DNA from: Paenibacillus glacialis
GTDB lineage: Bacteria > Bacillota > Bacilli > Paenibacillales > Paenibacillaceae
NCBI RefSeq assembly: GCF_001637205.1
Contig: NZ_LVJH01000070.1
Span: 434,001-498,000, forward strand
Length of the DNA stretch: 64,000 nt
Direction: 5' to 3'
Shown here piece after piece: positions 42,213 to 50,105 of the stretch. Position 1 is the first letter of the stretch; each line of letters begins with the position of its first letter. The notes below the pieces were generated by a model, which did not search any database, had not been told where the DNA came from, and worked only from the letters and a program-made list of their open reading frames with translations. Both the position numbers and the translations under genes were made by a program.

Positions 42213-44252
42213 TTAGATCGCCTCCTTGGCATTTTTTAAAGTACGTACAATGGCACCAAGTTCATTATTGAAGGCCTGCTCTTCATTGCTTGGTTTAACC
42301 CGAAGTACCTTGTCTTTCTCAGATACTACCAACCGAATTACTTGAGCATCTGTGTCGATCAGCTTCGTCACCGACTCAGCGTTATCGAAGAAGATTGGGA
42401 CTGATACTTCGTAGTACTCACTTAGCGTATTTATAATGTCCAGACCAACGTTGTACTCAGCTGCGTTGTTTAGCCCACTACCGTAAGGAACGCCATTAAA
42501 TAGCGTGTCACAGACTTCTTTCAGCCCTCCATTGATCTGTTCTTCGAACAATCGGAACCGTGCATATTTGAATTTCGAGTTAATTTTAGAATCTAGCAGA
42601 GATACTTTAGTTCGAGTAAACTCTTCTGTTAAGAACAACTCTTCTTGCAGTCGCTCGTATTCAATAGCCAATTTCTTCTCTTGTTGCTCCAATACGGCAA
42701 TCCGTTCTTCAGTCTTACTAATCTGCGCAAATTTAGCATTCTCCTCTTGGAGTTTGAGAAGGTCAGTATTGAGAGATGAAATTCCAGTCTGTACCTTACA
42801 GATTGTTTCTTTTGCAGAGTCCTGTAGAGAAACAATCTCCTGCTTAATCCTTGCTGACTCTTCAGTTAACCTTTGATACTCTGGATCAGCTCCAGGGTCC
42901 TGAATTCCAGACCGTAGTTCTGTAAGTTGAGCTTCGGCTGTAGTCAGATCCGTTTGTTGAATAGCTAACATATCAGCCAAACCATTTATTTCAGCTAGCA
43001 ACCGGCTATTCATCTGTTCAAGTTGATTAGTCTCCTCAGTGGCAGCCTTACCCTTAGCATTGATTTGTTCAAGTCTTTCAGATTTAGTTTTATTGAAAGA
43101 AGCGACTGCCTTTTGGAAAGCATCTTGAATTTGTTCTTGGGGTAAAGCTTGTCTACACGTCGGACAATTCTCATCGTGATCATGTCCCTCAAATACTCTT
43201 CCGTTTATTTCTGTCCACTCGGCTCTTAACCGTTCTGATTCCAGCTTATTAGAATCAATCGTTCTTTTGTTTGTCTTAATACGATGTTGCTTATCGTCTA
43301 TCTCCCGACGTAATCTATCGACTTCAGATTGTAATTGGCCAACTTCCTTACGCTTTACAGATACCTTATCCAGGACTGTCGACTGCAGGGAATTCTTAAT
43401 GGAGATCAACTCACCCTCGATTTCACGCAGTCGTTTTTCTTTAACAGCTGACTCTCCACCATTCTGAATTCGTAAGATCTCCGATTCCTTGCTTTTAATC
43501 TGAGTACGTATATGATCTATATCTTCCTGCAATAGTTCCTGGTCCAGATCAGTAACGTCAGGCTGACTCCGTTGAGCTTCACTAATCCGGATTGGAATAT
43601 CCTTAATCTCGTCGTTGATTGCTTTACACCGAGCTGTCACAACCTTGCGATGTGCTTCAACGTCTCGATCATCCAAAATAGATGGGAGACGTTCTAGGGC
43701 ATTGTTCGAATGAATAACCTCTGCATCAGAGATATCTCCACAAATTTTCAGTAATTCCTTGCGACGCTCTTCCTTTTTCAATTGCTCGTTGAAAAATGTA
43801 GGACTAGTGAGAAGCTTGAACAAATCCTCTTTGATGATCGAATCAACTTCCGCCTTATACTCACCTGCATTGTAAGGCACCCCATCGATGTGATAGCTCG
43901 TTGTATGTCCTGTGAATTCTGAGGTTAGTGCTCCACGCTTCTTTGTCCATTGTTCACTAAATACTCTACGAAAGGTTTTTCGACGACCATTGATCAATAA
44001 GTCACCTTCTACCTCATGTTCCAACTTGTGCTGCCTTACCTTACCAGCAGCATCTAATTCCTTAATCTCAAAATCAGATTTATTACTACTGTCCTTACCG
44101 AACAATAACCATATGAAGCCATCGAACAAGGTTGTCTTACCAGTGCCGTTATCACCAAATGCATCTGTATTGAAGCCTTTGGTATCAAAGATATAATCTC
44201 TAAATCCCTTAAAATTACGATACGTCAAACGTTCCAATATAATTTTTTTCAT
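42213..44252 (-). CDS. SbcC/Rad50-like ATPase with zinc hook
   Basis: 679 aa. Seen: Walker A G33-D-N-G-T-G-K39-T, long coiled coils either side of a C-P-T-C-R zinc hook (about residue 360), and the C-terminal ABC signature region. Known: Rad50/SbcC ATPases open DNA ends together with a nuclease subunit (SbcD). Here the usual SbcD partner is absent; the MBL-fold protein could fill that role. Context: first large gene of the recombination operon, overlapping its upstream neighbour by 4 bases. Confidence 0.88.
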   Translation of the reverse strand: MKKIILERLTYRNFKGFRDYIFDTKGFNTDAFGDNGTGKTTLFDGFIWLLFGKDSSNKSDFEIKELDAAGKVRQHKLEHEVEGDLLINGRRKTFRRVFSEQWTKKRGALTSEFTGHTTSYHIDGVPYNAGEYKAEVDSIIKEDLFKLLTSPTFFNEQLKKEERRKELLKICGDISDAEVIHSNNALERLPSILDDRDVEAHRKVVTARCKAINDEIKDIPIRISEAQRSQPDVTDLDQELLQEDIDHIRTQIKSKESEILRIQNGGESAVKEKRLREIEGELISIKNSLQSTVLDKVSVKRKEVGQLQSEVDRLRREIDDKQHRIKTNKRTIDSNKLESERLRAEWTEINGRVFEGHDHDENCPTCRQALPQEQIQDAFQKAVASFNKTKSERLEQINAKGKAATEETNQLEQMNSRLLAEINGLADMLAIQQTDLTTAEAQLTELRSGIQDPGADPEYQRLTEESARIKQEIVSLQDSAKETICKVQTGISSLNTDLLKLQEENAKFAQISKTEERIAVLEQQEKKLAIEYERLQEELFLTEEFTRTKVSLLDSKINSKFKYARFRLFEEQINGGLKEVCDTLFNGVPYGSGLNNAAEYNVGLDIINTLSEYYEVSVPIFFDNAESVTKLIDTDAQVIRLVVSEKDKVLRVKPSNEEQAFNNELGAIVRTLKNAKEAI

Positions 44253-44581
44253 GCGACGTCCTCCTTAAGCAAAGAAGTTACAGCTTGCAGTGCTCGGAAT
44301 TCATCTCTGGACCTTCCAAGGCGAGTTACTGCGTTCTTCAACTCCATTTCAGCATCTGTTAAACCCTCACGCTCATTCAAAGTATTCAAGCGCATCTGAG
44401 CCGACCTGATCTCTGCGTTCTTACCATCAATCATATTGCCAAGTAATAAGTCATCCTCTTTTTGCTGAAGCAACTCCTTTGCTGATACCAAAGTTGCATT
44501 TGCCTGTAACACTACTTCCTCAGCTGTTGCGATCTCCGCAGGCAGCGACAACAGTCTGTTCACAATCTCTTGCTTATTCAT
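44249..44581 (-). CDS. coiled-coil phage protein
   Basis: 110 aa, helical throughout with heptad-like spacing (IVNRLLSLPAEIATAEEVVLQANATLVSAKELLQQKEDDLL). No family recognised. Overlaps both neighbours by 4 bases, so co-translated with the recombination genes; it may be a subunit of the SbcC-like complex. Confidence 0.6.
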   Translation of the reverse strand: MNKQEIVNRLLSLPAEIATAEEVVLQANATLVSAKELLQQKEDDLLLGNMIDGKNAEIRSAQMRLNTLNEREGLTDAEMELKNAVTRLGRSRDEFRALQAVTSLLKEDVA

Positions 44582-44943
44582 GCGATTGCCTCCTCTATAG
44601 ATTGATTTATCTCAGCATTCAATATCTGCTGTTGATCTGGTGTTTCCGGGTAACGAATGCCATCTAAGTATTGATTAAATACATAAGCTGCTTCCGCAAT
44701 CTGTTCATCCGTTAGATGGAGATTAATACAATCAGTAAACGTCCTAAAGGATACAACTGCAGGTGAATAGTTATTTTTAGGTGTGATCCCTACGTCAATT
44801 GACTCACCGTTGGAATTAAAAGATGCTGCAATTCCCAAACCAATCACTCCCTCTTGTGTAGTACGCCCCCAATCTGCTAATATGGGGGCAAGTGAATTTT
44901 TAATGCCGATGACCCTCTGGTAAGGGTCATTTTTCGTTTTCAC
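44578..44943 (-). CDS. hypothetical phage protein, 121 aa
   Basis: GTG start at 44943, just 3-4 bases after GAGG; a longer form from 45006 would run into the upstream gene. Seen: KNDPYQRVIGIKNSLAPILADWGRTTQEGVIGLGIAAS, then strands. Two strong hairpins (TGACCCT/AGGGTCA and GCCCCCA/TGGGGGC) lie in its first codons. No family recognised. Confidence 0.5.
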   Translation of the reverse strand: MKTKNDPYQRVIGIKNSLAPILADWGRTTQEGVIGLGIAASFNSNGESIDVGITPKNNYSPAVVSFRTFTDCINLHLTDEQIAEAAYVFNQYLDGIRYPETPDQQQILNAEINQSIEEAIA

Positions 44944-45049
44944 AATCCTCGCAACTTCTCGGATATCCGGGTTCTTCCATGTCATCCATATAAGAACCGC
45001 ACACATCGCACAGCAGGCCGTTCAAAATCATTTCTGTAACCTCACCCAT
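44927..45049 (-). CDS. 40-aa zinc-finger-like microprotein
   Basis: ATG at 45049, TGA at 44927. Seen: MGEVTEMILNGLLCDVCGSYM then EPGYPRSCEDCENEK, i.e. C-x2-C and C-x2-C pairs that can hold one zinc. Known: such microproteins are common next to phage recombination genes. It overlaps the 121-aa gene by 17 bases. Confidence 0.65.
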   Translation of the reverse strand: MGEVTEMILNGLLCDVCGSYMDDMEEPGYPRSCEDCENEK

Positions 45050-45293
45050 TCGTTTGCACCACCTCATCGTCATGTACTGCGATCTGCTTGTAATCCAGGA
45101 TCACCGGAGCATTTTCTATACTTGCGATCAGTTGATTGTCATCCCCTAGAATCAGGTACTCGGAATGAACGCTGTTGTCCAATCTAACGCCATCATCTTG
45201 GATCTCAATAATTTCTTGCCCATCGATTTCAGTCCCGACTTCAAACACTCGTGTCGGATTGCTAACCACTGTTAACTTTTGAATAACTTGCAT
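45042..45293 (-). CDS. hypothetical phage protein, 83 aa
   Basis: ATG at 45293 preceded by AAGGAG; the frame stays open 36 bases upstream but without a site. Beta-rich sequence (QVIQKLTVVSNPTRVFEVGTEIDGQEII, HSEYLILGDDNQLIASIENAP). No family recognised. Overlaps the microprotein gene by 8 bases. Confidence 0.55.
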   Translation of the reverse strand: MQVIQKLTVVSNPTRVFEVGTEIDGQEIIEIQDDGVRLDNSVHSEYLILGDDNQLIASIENAPVILDYKQIAVHDDEVVQTNG

Positions 45294-45510
45294 GGCTATT
45301 CTCCTTTCTAATTGAATCAAAGTAGGCAAGGGACTCTCACCCTTGCATGGAGCGTTTTAGGTAGCCAGTTTCTGTATATCTAGTGCGGATACTTTGCCTA
45401 GTTTCTGTTGCAGGCCGCTCCTTACCTAATAGCGTCTATATTCCGCCACCACCTTGGATGCTTAATCGCACCTCCGAAGGTCCACCATAGTGGACCCTCA
45501 CCAGCTGAGA
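45294..45510. other. leader region with hairpin between early genes
   Basis: About 215 bases below the AbrB gene. A 7-bp hairpin GGTCCAC/GTGGACC (45479-45496) follows the abrB stop but has no T tract. Two tiny leftward frames have ribosome sites: one after GGAGGTGCG starting ATT, one after TAAGGAG starting CTG (about 18 codons). I do not count them as genes. Confidence 0.35.
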
Positions 45511-45753
45511 TCAAACAGATGGAGCTTCTTCCAAACAAGATTTACAAACGATCTTTCCTTTGAAGTTCACCGTATCCTCCGCATTTTCACAAAAGATACA
45601 AGCAGGTTCGTATTTCTTCAAAATGATTCGTTCCTTATCCACGTAAATTTCCAAAGCATCTTTTTCACCAATGCCCATCGTCCGTCGTAATTCTATCGGT
45701 AAAACCACTCGTCCTAGCTCGTCCACTCTTCTAACAATTCCAGTTGATTTCAT
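45511..45753 (-). CDS. AbrB-type transcription regulator with zinc knuckle
   Basis: 80 aa. Seen: the swapped-hairpin domain MKSTGIVRRVDELGRVVLPIELRRTMGIG EKDALEIYV, then C-I-F-C and C-K-S-C pairs in the C-terminus, forming a likely zinc knuckle. Known: AbrB-like proteins bind DNA as dimers and regulate growth-phase genes. AAGGAG precedes the ATG. Inferred: early phage regulator acting on phage or host. Confidence 0.85.
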   Translation of the reverse strand: MKSTGIVRRVDELGRVVLPIELRRTMGIGEKDALEIYVDKERIILKKYEPACIFCENAEDTVNFKGKIVCKSCLEEAPSV

Positions 45754-45778
45754 ATAAATTAGCTCCTTTTAATAGTTT

Positions 45779-46063
45779 TTATTTGAAACGAATTCGAATC
45801 GCTTCTATCGCAAGATTTAAGTTGTAAGAGTCCAAATAGTCCATATCAGATAGATTTGCTAGTTTGTTGCTTTCATTGAAAAGATGAAGCGCAAGATTGA
45901 GCATGAATTTTTCCGATTGAGACCACGGCTTTGATACCTCTCGCAACTTACGAATGTGTACAATACGTTTATCTATGTCAACGTACCTCGTGGTTAACAA
46001 AGGTGATAATCTACCATTGTTCTTGAATAAATGAAGCATTGAAGCCCAACGACGATCCATCAT
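45779..46063 (-). CDS. hypothetical phage protein, 94 aa
   Basis: Helical with RYVDIDKRIVHIRKLREVSKPWSQSEKFMLNLALHLFN. Overlaps the upstream gene by 4 bases. Not recognised. Confidence 0.5.
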   Translation of the reverse strand: MMDRRWASMLHLFKNNGRLSPLLTTRYVDIDKRIVHIRKLREVSKPWSQSEKFMLNLALHLFNESNKLANLSDMDYLDSYNLNLAIEAIRIRFK

Positions 46064-46329
46064 GCCGTTTCCCCCTTGCCCTTATGACTCTCAGGGGTTA
46101 AAATAGACGTAACGAGATTCTTTAATCGGGTTCTCAATTGTGTCCGCCCTAGCCGGCGGGCATTTTCTATTTCTGCCTCTGCAAATCTAATCATCATGTT
46201 CAAGTACGCTTCTGCATTCTCCACTTTATCTGGCAACATCTTTGTTGGATTCTTCCGGATTACCTCCAGGTTATAGTTTGCGTTTCTTCCAGCCTGCTTT
46301 GCTTCTTCAACCAATTGAGTTCTATCCAC
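46060..46329 (-). CDS. hypothetical phage protein, 89 aa
   Basis: GTG start at 46329 behind GAGGG. Helical, basic C-terminus (LGRTQLRTRLKNLVTSIL). Not recognised. Located between the XRE gene and the 94-aa gene. Confidence 0.5.
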   Translation of the reverse strand: MDRTQLVEEAKQAGRNANYNLEVIRKNPTKMLPDKVENAEAYLNMMIRFAEAEIENARRLGRTQLRTRLKNLVTSILTPESHKGKGETA

Positions 46330-46339
46330 ATCGATTCCC

Positions 46340-46846
46340 TCATTTCATATATTTTTTGGCTTTTAATTCGGCACGATGTTCCTTCCAAATCCCCAACCAA
46401 CTGAATGTGTATTCCTTACAAAGTACTGCAACATGATGAGTGAGGGCTGTTATTGCCTCAACACATTCAAAAATTGTGACCTTGATCGCTTCACGATCCG
46501 CCGCAGTCAATTGATCAGGCCGTTTCATGATGGGTGCAGTCTTCATTGCGGCCAGTGCCTCTTCTGCTTCTTCCATCGATTTATAATGTGTAGCAGCTCT
46601 ATGTAAGTCTGAGTTGTCCAACCATGGAACGCAGGCACCGTCGGTGACCTCCTCTTGTGCTGCCAAGTAAAGGCGCGGTTCATCAAAAGTGGTGGCCGTC
46701 CGTAACATGAAATCCTTCGGTGCTGGACGCTTTCCATTCTCGATTTTGGCGACGGAAGAGCGATCTAGAAATGTTTGCTCAGCGAATTCTTCTTGCGTCA
46801 AACCTTGCTGCTTACGAAACTCATGAAATACATCTCCTATAGACAA
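46340..46846 (-). CDS. Cro/XRE-type regulator with long C-terminal domain
   Basis: 168 aa from TTG at 46846, 9 bases after GGAGG. Seen: XRE helix-turn-helix in residues 4-50 (FHEFRKQQGLTQEEFAEQTFLDRSSVAKIENGKR), then a helical domain of unknown fold. Known: such proteins regulate early phage genes. Context: two 15-base direct repeats (46886, 46918) lie just upstream and are likely its operators. Confidence 0.75.
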   Translation of the reverse strand: MSIGDVFHEFRKQQGLTQEEFAEQTFLDRSSVAKIENGKRPAPKDFMLRTATTFDEPRLYLAAQEEVTDGACVPWLDNSDLHRAATHYKSMEEAEEALAAMKTAPIMKRPDQLTAADREAIKVTIFECVEAITALTHHVAVLCKEYTFSWLGIWKEHRAELKAKKYMK

Positions 46847-46885
46847 ATTATCTCACCTCCCTCTGTTCGATAGCATCCGATAAAC

Positions 46886-46932
46886 TGGACAATATCGCTC
46901 CATTTAAGACTTCGAATTGGACAATATGGCTC
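46886..46932. repeat. two direct repeats, likely operators of the XRE gene
   Basis: TGGACAATATCGCTC at 46886-46900 and TGGACAATATGGCTC at 46918-46932 differ at one base and are 32 bases apart, about three helix turns. They lie about 40 bases upstream of the TTG-started XRE gene. No other copy is seen in the window. Confidence 0.55.
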
Positions 46933-47052
46933 GCTACTATAGTTGTTTTGTGGCGTTCGTTCGGGATAAAATTTAGTTATGAGTAATTCCCTTCCCCCCT
47001 CATCGTCATCCCCTTAGCCGCTGGCAGCCAGTACAGCTCCGGCGGCTTTCTT

Positions 47053-47511
47053 CTATGCAACGCCACCCTTTCTGTTCCTTACCCATGCTTCACCAGCATT
47101 CTGCCTAACCCACTCTGTATGTTCATCGATCCACGCAAGTAAAGATTGCGTTGGTACTCTCGGATTACCAAACTCACGAATTACTGGAAAGTCTTCACGA
47201 TTCAATAACTCGGAAGCTTTTGTATTTTTAATGTCTAACATATCCATCAACTGATTCTTGGTTAGTAATGGTGGCAGACTTAATTTAAAAATATGGCGTT
47301 CTAATGCTTGGTCTACTGCCGTATTAATAGCTTCTTGCAATTTACTGAAATCCATATCCACTTTGAACATCGAAATGCCAGGGTCCATACTGAATGATTT
47401 CAAATTTTCATCGGGGTCTTCATCTTTCAAATTCAAACCGCAGATTTTGCAGAAGCTATCTCCCTCAAATATCTCGCTATTTTTGCAGCGTGAACAAATA
47501 TGTTTTTTCAT
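47053..47511 (-). CDS. zinc-ribbon plus HTH DNA-binding protein
   Basis: 152 aa. Seen: an N-terminal zinc ribbon with C-S-R-C and C-K-I-C, a helical middle, and a C-terminal excisionase/MerR-like HTH (LTKNQLMDMLDIKNTKASELLNREDFPVIREFGNPRVPTQSLLAWID). AAGGAGG before the ATG. Known: HTH-17/excisionase-type domains act in phage excision or early regulation. Inferred: directionality factor or early activator. Confidence 0.65.
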   Translation of the reverse strand: MKKHICSRCKNSEIFEGDSFCKICGLNLKDEDPDENLKSFSMDPGISMFKVDMDFSKLQEAINTAVDQALERHIFKLSLPPLLTKNQLMDMLDIKNTKASELLNREDFPVIREFGNPRVPTQSLLAWIDEHTEWVRQNAGEAWVRNRKGGVA

Positions 47512-47752
47512 TTAGATCACCTCCTTACGCTCAGTTGTTGTGGATTTTAAAACTAAACATTTCCGTTTTGGATACTTTCAATTATAAAGATTCGTGTTTT
47601 TTCCAATTTCTAAAACAGAACGGCTCAGCACGAACACAAGCGAACTATTGATTGTTATAAAATGTTTAATACAATTCGTACACATTCATTTATAATCGTT
47701 TTTCACATACGAACTGGAAATAAACTGAATACCCCTTGTCAAGTATTTTTTA

Positions 47753-48025
47753 TTAAATGTCTGGAAATAAAATTTCATATGATAACTCATAAAAATCTTG
47801 AAGTTGTAATGCTAGATCGATTCCGGGTTTTGAACGCCCATTCTCCAAATGTGAGATAGTCGCAGTTGCAACACCCATTAGCGATGCTAATTGTCCTTGA
47901 GTGAGTCCTCTTTTCTTGCGTTCAATGATCAATCGGTCACATTTTACACCTTTAATGTTGCTCCATTCTTGACTTGGAGATTTTGATTTTTTTCTAGATT
48001 TTGCTTTCTTTGCTGAAACACGCAT
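47753..48025 (-). CDS. XRE-family regulator, 90 aa
   Basis: Seen: basic N-terminal tail of about 25 residues, then XRE HTH (LIIERKKRGLTQGQLASLMGVATATISHLENGRS). ATG preceded by AAGGAGG. Its start overlaps the stop of the next Cro-like gene (TAATG), so both are in one leftward unit. Confidence 0.78.
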   Translation of the reverse strand: MRVSAKKAKSRKKSKSPSQEWSNIKGVKCDRLIIERKKRGLTQGQLASLMGVATATISHLENGRSKPGIDLALQLQDFYELSYEILFPDI

Positions 48026-48264
48026 TAGCTCACCTCCTTCCGCTCGGTTGCTGTTGATTGTTCTTTAAAGGAACATTCATCTTTAAAAAAATATTCCCAA
48101 GGAACACCCAATACTGCGGCAATTGATTTAGCTGCTTTTACAGAAGGTGTCTTAGCGCCATTTTCAATATTTGTGTAATAGCTACGTGAGATAACTGCTT
48201 CATCTGCAACTTGTTCATGCGTCTTTTCTTTTTTCTCACGAGTCTCTTTAAGCCAAGTTCTCAA
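48025..48264 (-). CDS. Cro-like XRE regulator, first gene of the leftward early operon
   Basis: 79 aa from TTG at 48264; GTG at 48273 is the frame limit but abuts its ribosome site. Seen: LRTWLKETREKKEKTHEQVADEAVISRSYYTNIENGAKTPS, an XRE HTH, then a short C-terminus. It is the first gene leftward from the operator region and divergent from the ImmR-type repressor, the position of Cro. Confidence 0.78.
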   Translation of the reverse strand: MRTWLKETREKKEKTHEQVADEAVISRSYYTNIENGAKTPSVKAAKSIAAVLGVPWEYFFKDECSFKEQSTATERKEVS

Positions 48265-48281
48265 TCTGTCCACCCCCTAAT

Positions 48282-48385
48282 GTTCCTTTAAGTAACTTTA
48301 TAAATCTATAATATGTTACTTTAAGGAACATGTCAATAGGTTTTGTCTCTTTTAGGAACATCACTTTAAAGTTTCTTTAAGGAAC
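48282..48385. promoter_or_regulatory. four operators of the lysogeny switch
   Basis: Partly symmetric 15-bp sites of consensus GTT-N-CTTTAAG-N-AAC lie at 48282-48296, 48315-48329, 48345-48359 and 48371-48385. The third is the most diverged. Site 2 fills the spacer of the leftward promoter (48308-48336) and site 4 fills that of the rightward promoter (48365-48393). Site 1 covers the leftward transcription start region. This is an interlocked repressor switch. Confidence 0.85.
48308..48336 (-). promoter_or_regulatory. leftward early promoter
   Basis: On the leftward strand TTGACA is followed by a 17-base spacer and TATTAT, a near-consensus sigma-A promoter feeding the Cro-like gene. Operator 2 lies exactly in the spacer, so repressor binding would block it. 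Confidence 0.82.
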
Positions 48386-48393
48386 ATTATAAT
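48365..48393 (+). promoter_or_regulatory. rightward repressor promoter
   Basis: TATAAT at 48388-48393 with a weak -35 (TTTAAA) 17 bases upstream, driving the ImmR-type gene at 48426. Operator 4 lies exactly in the spacer, suggesting autoregulation. Confidence 0.7.
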
Positions 48394-48425
48394 TAGGTAA
48401 TCCTATAAAAGTTGGTGTTAAAGTT

Positions 48426-48842
48426 ATGGATATTTTTGCGAAAAGGCTAAAGGCCGAAAGAGAGAACCTAAAGCGACGTGATTCAAAGTGGACTCAAGAA
48501 TACATTGCGGATCTAATAGGGGTTGCTAGGTCTACATATACTGCCTATGAAAACGGGACAAAGTTACCTCCCATGGACACACTCAACAAAATTGCAGATC
48601 AATTTGAAGTTTCGGCTGATTTCCTTATGGGTCGAACAGGTAATCCGCGTCCTCAAGTTGATGGAATAGATGCAGAAGAACAGGCTGAATTCGAAGCCTT
48701 CATAAACAATCCTCAACACGGTATCTTTTTTAAGGACTATCTAAGTGCACCCGAAGAACGCCGTGAAGAAATGCGACAGATTTTTAAGATACTGCAAGAG
48801 AAAGAAAAAGGACGTAAACCTGGGGATCGTCAAGGAGAGTAA
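48426..48842 (+). CDS. ImmR-type prophage repressor (XRE)
   Basis: 138 aa. Seen: XRE HTH in residues 5-65 (RLKAERENLKRRDSKWTQEYIADLIGVARSTYTAYENGTKLPP), a linker, then a C-terminal segment FEAFINNPQHGIFFKDYLSAPEERREEMRQIFKILQEKE. Known: in ICEBs1 and related phages ImmR repressors have this short C-terminus and are cleaved by the ImmA metalloprotease. Context: divergent from the Cro-like gene over four operators; an ImmA-type gene follows after two other genes. Inferred: keeps the lytic genes off. Confidence 0.85.
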   Translation: MDIFAKRLKAERENLKRRDSKWTQEYIADLIGVARSTYTAYENGTKLPPMDTLNKIADQFEVSADFLMGRTGNPRPQVDGIDAEEQAEFEAFINNPQHGIFFKDYLSAPEERREEMRQIFKILQEKEKGRKPGDRQGE

Positions 48843-48907
48843 TTTACTTAGCATGTAATAGCAAATACCTCAGCCGATGGGGATAACGACAAAGGACTGT
48901 AAGTTTA

Positions 48908-49540
48908 ATGAAAAAAACTCTACTTATAGTATTAGTGGTATTAGTTTTAACCGGATGCAACAATAGTTCCAATTTGGCTGATGATAGTGCAAATTCTTCT
49001 ACGCAGCCTTTAGAGCAGAATGCTAATAATGAAGCTGGTTCTACATCCAAAAACAATTCTAGTGCACTTGAAGAAAGCTCTCCAACAACTTCTGGGTTTA
49101 ATGGCATTACTCCTGAGGATTTCAAGCAGATTTATAATGAATTGGCTACCACTTACAACTTAAACGATCAAATAATAAACAACTTTTCATTAACAATAGG
49201 TGATAATCTTGACTCTTTTAAATATTCATTTTCAGATAACCTTCACATAATTGGAACAACAAATAAAGACGGGACAATCAAAGAAGTGTCAACCTTAGGG
49301 GATGGCGATCTAACCAATGAAACGGGCGAGAATATATTAGCATCAGTGGGACTTATTATTATGGCAACAAATTATGGATATTCATCTGATGATATACAAG
49401 ATACTTTGAAAGATTTAGGCTTGTTCGAATCATCTACTGATATGAATAATTTTAGACAAGCTACGGTACGCAATGGCATAAAGTACAAATTGGCCATTAA
49501 AGATGGAATGACAATGTTCAGCGCTACCGAAGCTCAGTAA
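48908..49540 (+). CDS. secreted lipoprotein in the lysogeny region
   Basis: 210 aa. Seen: signal peptide MKKTLLIVLVVLVL-T-G-C17, a lipobox, then a Ser/Asn-rich linker (residues 18-65) and a folded domain. AAAGGA before the ATG. No enzyme motif recognised. Context: between repressor and ImmA gene, so expressed in the lysogen. Inferred: surface lipoprotein that could exclude superinfecting phages, as some prophage lipoproteins do. Confidence 0.7.
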   Translation: MKKTLLIVLVVLVLTGCNNSSNLADDSANSSTQPLEQNANNEAGSTSKNNSSALEESSPTTSGFNGITPEDFKQIYNELATTYNLNDQIINNFSLTIGDNLDSFKYSFSDNLHIIGTTNKDGTIKEVSTLGDGDLTNETGENILASVGLIIMATNYGYSSDDIQDTLKDLGLFESSTDMNNFRQATVRNGIKYKLAIKDGMTMFSATEAQ

Positions 49541-49681
49541 ATAAAGATTAATTTAAATAGAGAAAAGGTTACGAAGGTTCCTCCAAGCTTTAAAAAAGCT
49601 GCACAAATTTGAACAAAATAATATTGAATATTTGAAGCCGATACGGAGTCTCTCAAAAAATAAATAAGGAGTTGATACTTT

Positions 49682-50020
49682 ATGGATAATAGAGAATTAA
49701 AAGATATACTTCAATCAGTCATTACTGAAGCTTTGAAGCCTATACAGGAAGAAATGAAAACAATGAACACGAGAATAGGCAGTCTTGAGTCTGGTCAATC
49801 CGAACTCCATCAGATCACCAGTGCGATCCGTGATCGCCAGGAAGAAACAGACGCAAAACTAGAAGCCTTGAGCATGGATGTGAATAAGATTCAAGGAAAT
49901 ACCGTTCGCATCGAGGAAAAGATTAATGAAGACTTAGTTGATATTCATGGTGATGTGCGTTTCTTAAGTCATCGCATTGTCGCTCTAGAAATGGATGTCG
50001 ACAAATTAAAAAATAAATAG
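49682..50020 (+). CDS. coiled-coil protein
   Basis: 112 aa behind AAGGAG. Seen: long coiled coil with repeated ...LESGQSELHQITSAIRDRQEE... and IEEKINEDLVDIHGDVRFLSHRIVALEMDV heptads. Similar short coiled-coil proteins occur widely in Bacillota phages next to immunity genes. No known function. Confidence 0.6.
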   Translation: MDNRELKDILQSVITEALKPIQEEMKTMNTRIGSLESGQSELHQITSAIRDRQEETDAKLEALSMDVNKIQGNTVRIEEKINEDLVDIHGDVRFLSHRIVALEMDVDKLKNK

Positions 50021-50105
50021 CCGTCTTCAAAATCATTCAAGCCAGCAATGGCTTTTCTTTTTACTACATAACAGAACGTACATTCCCACTATGGAGGTTT
50101 TTAAC

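Noticed and set aside
45421..45475. tiny leftward frames (14 and 18 codons) with ribosome sites and ATT/CTG starts
   Set aside because: Too short and non-standard to claim without conservation evidence.
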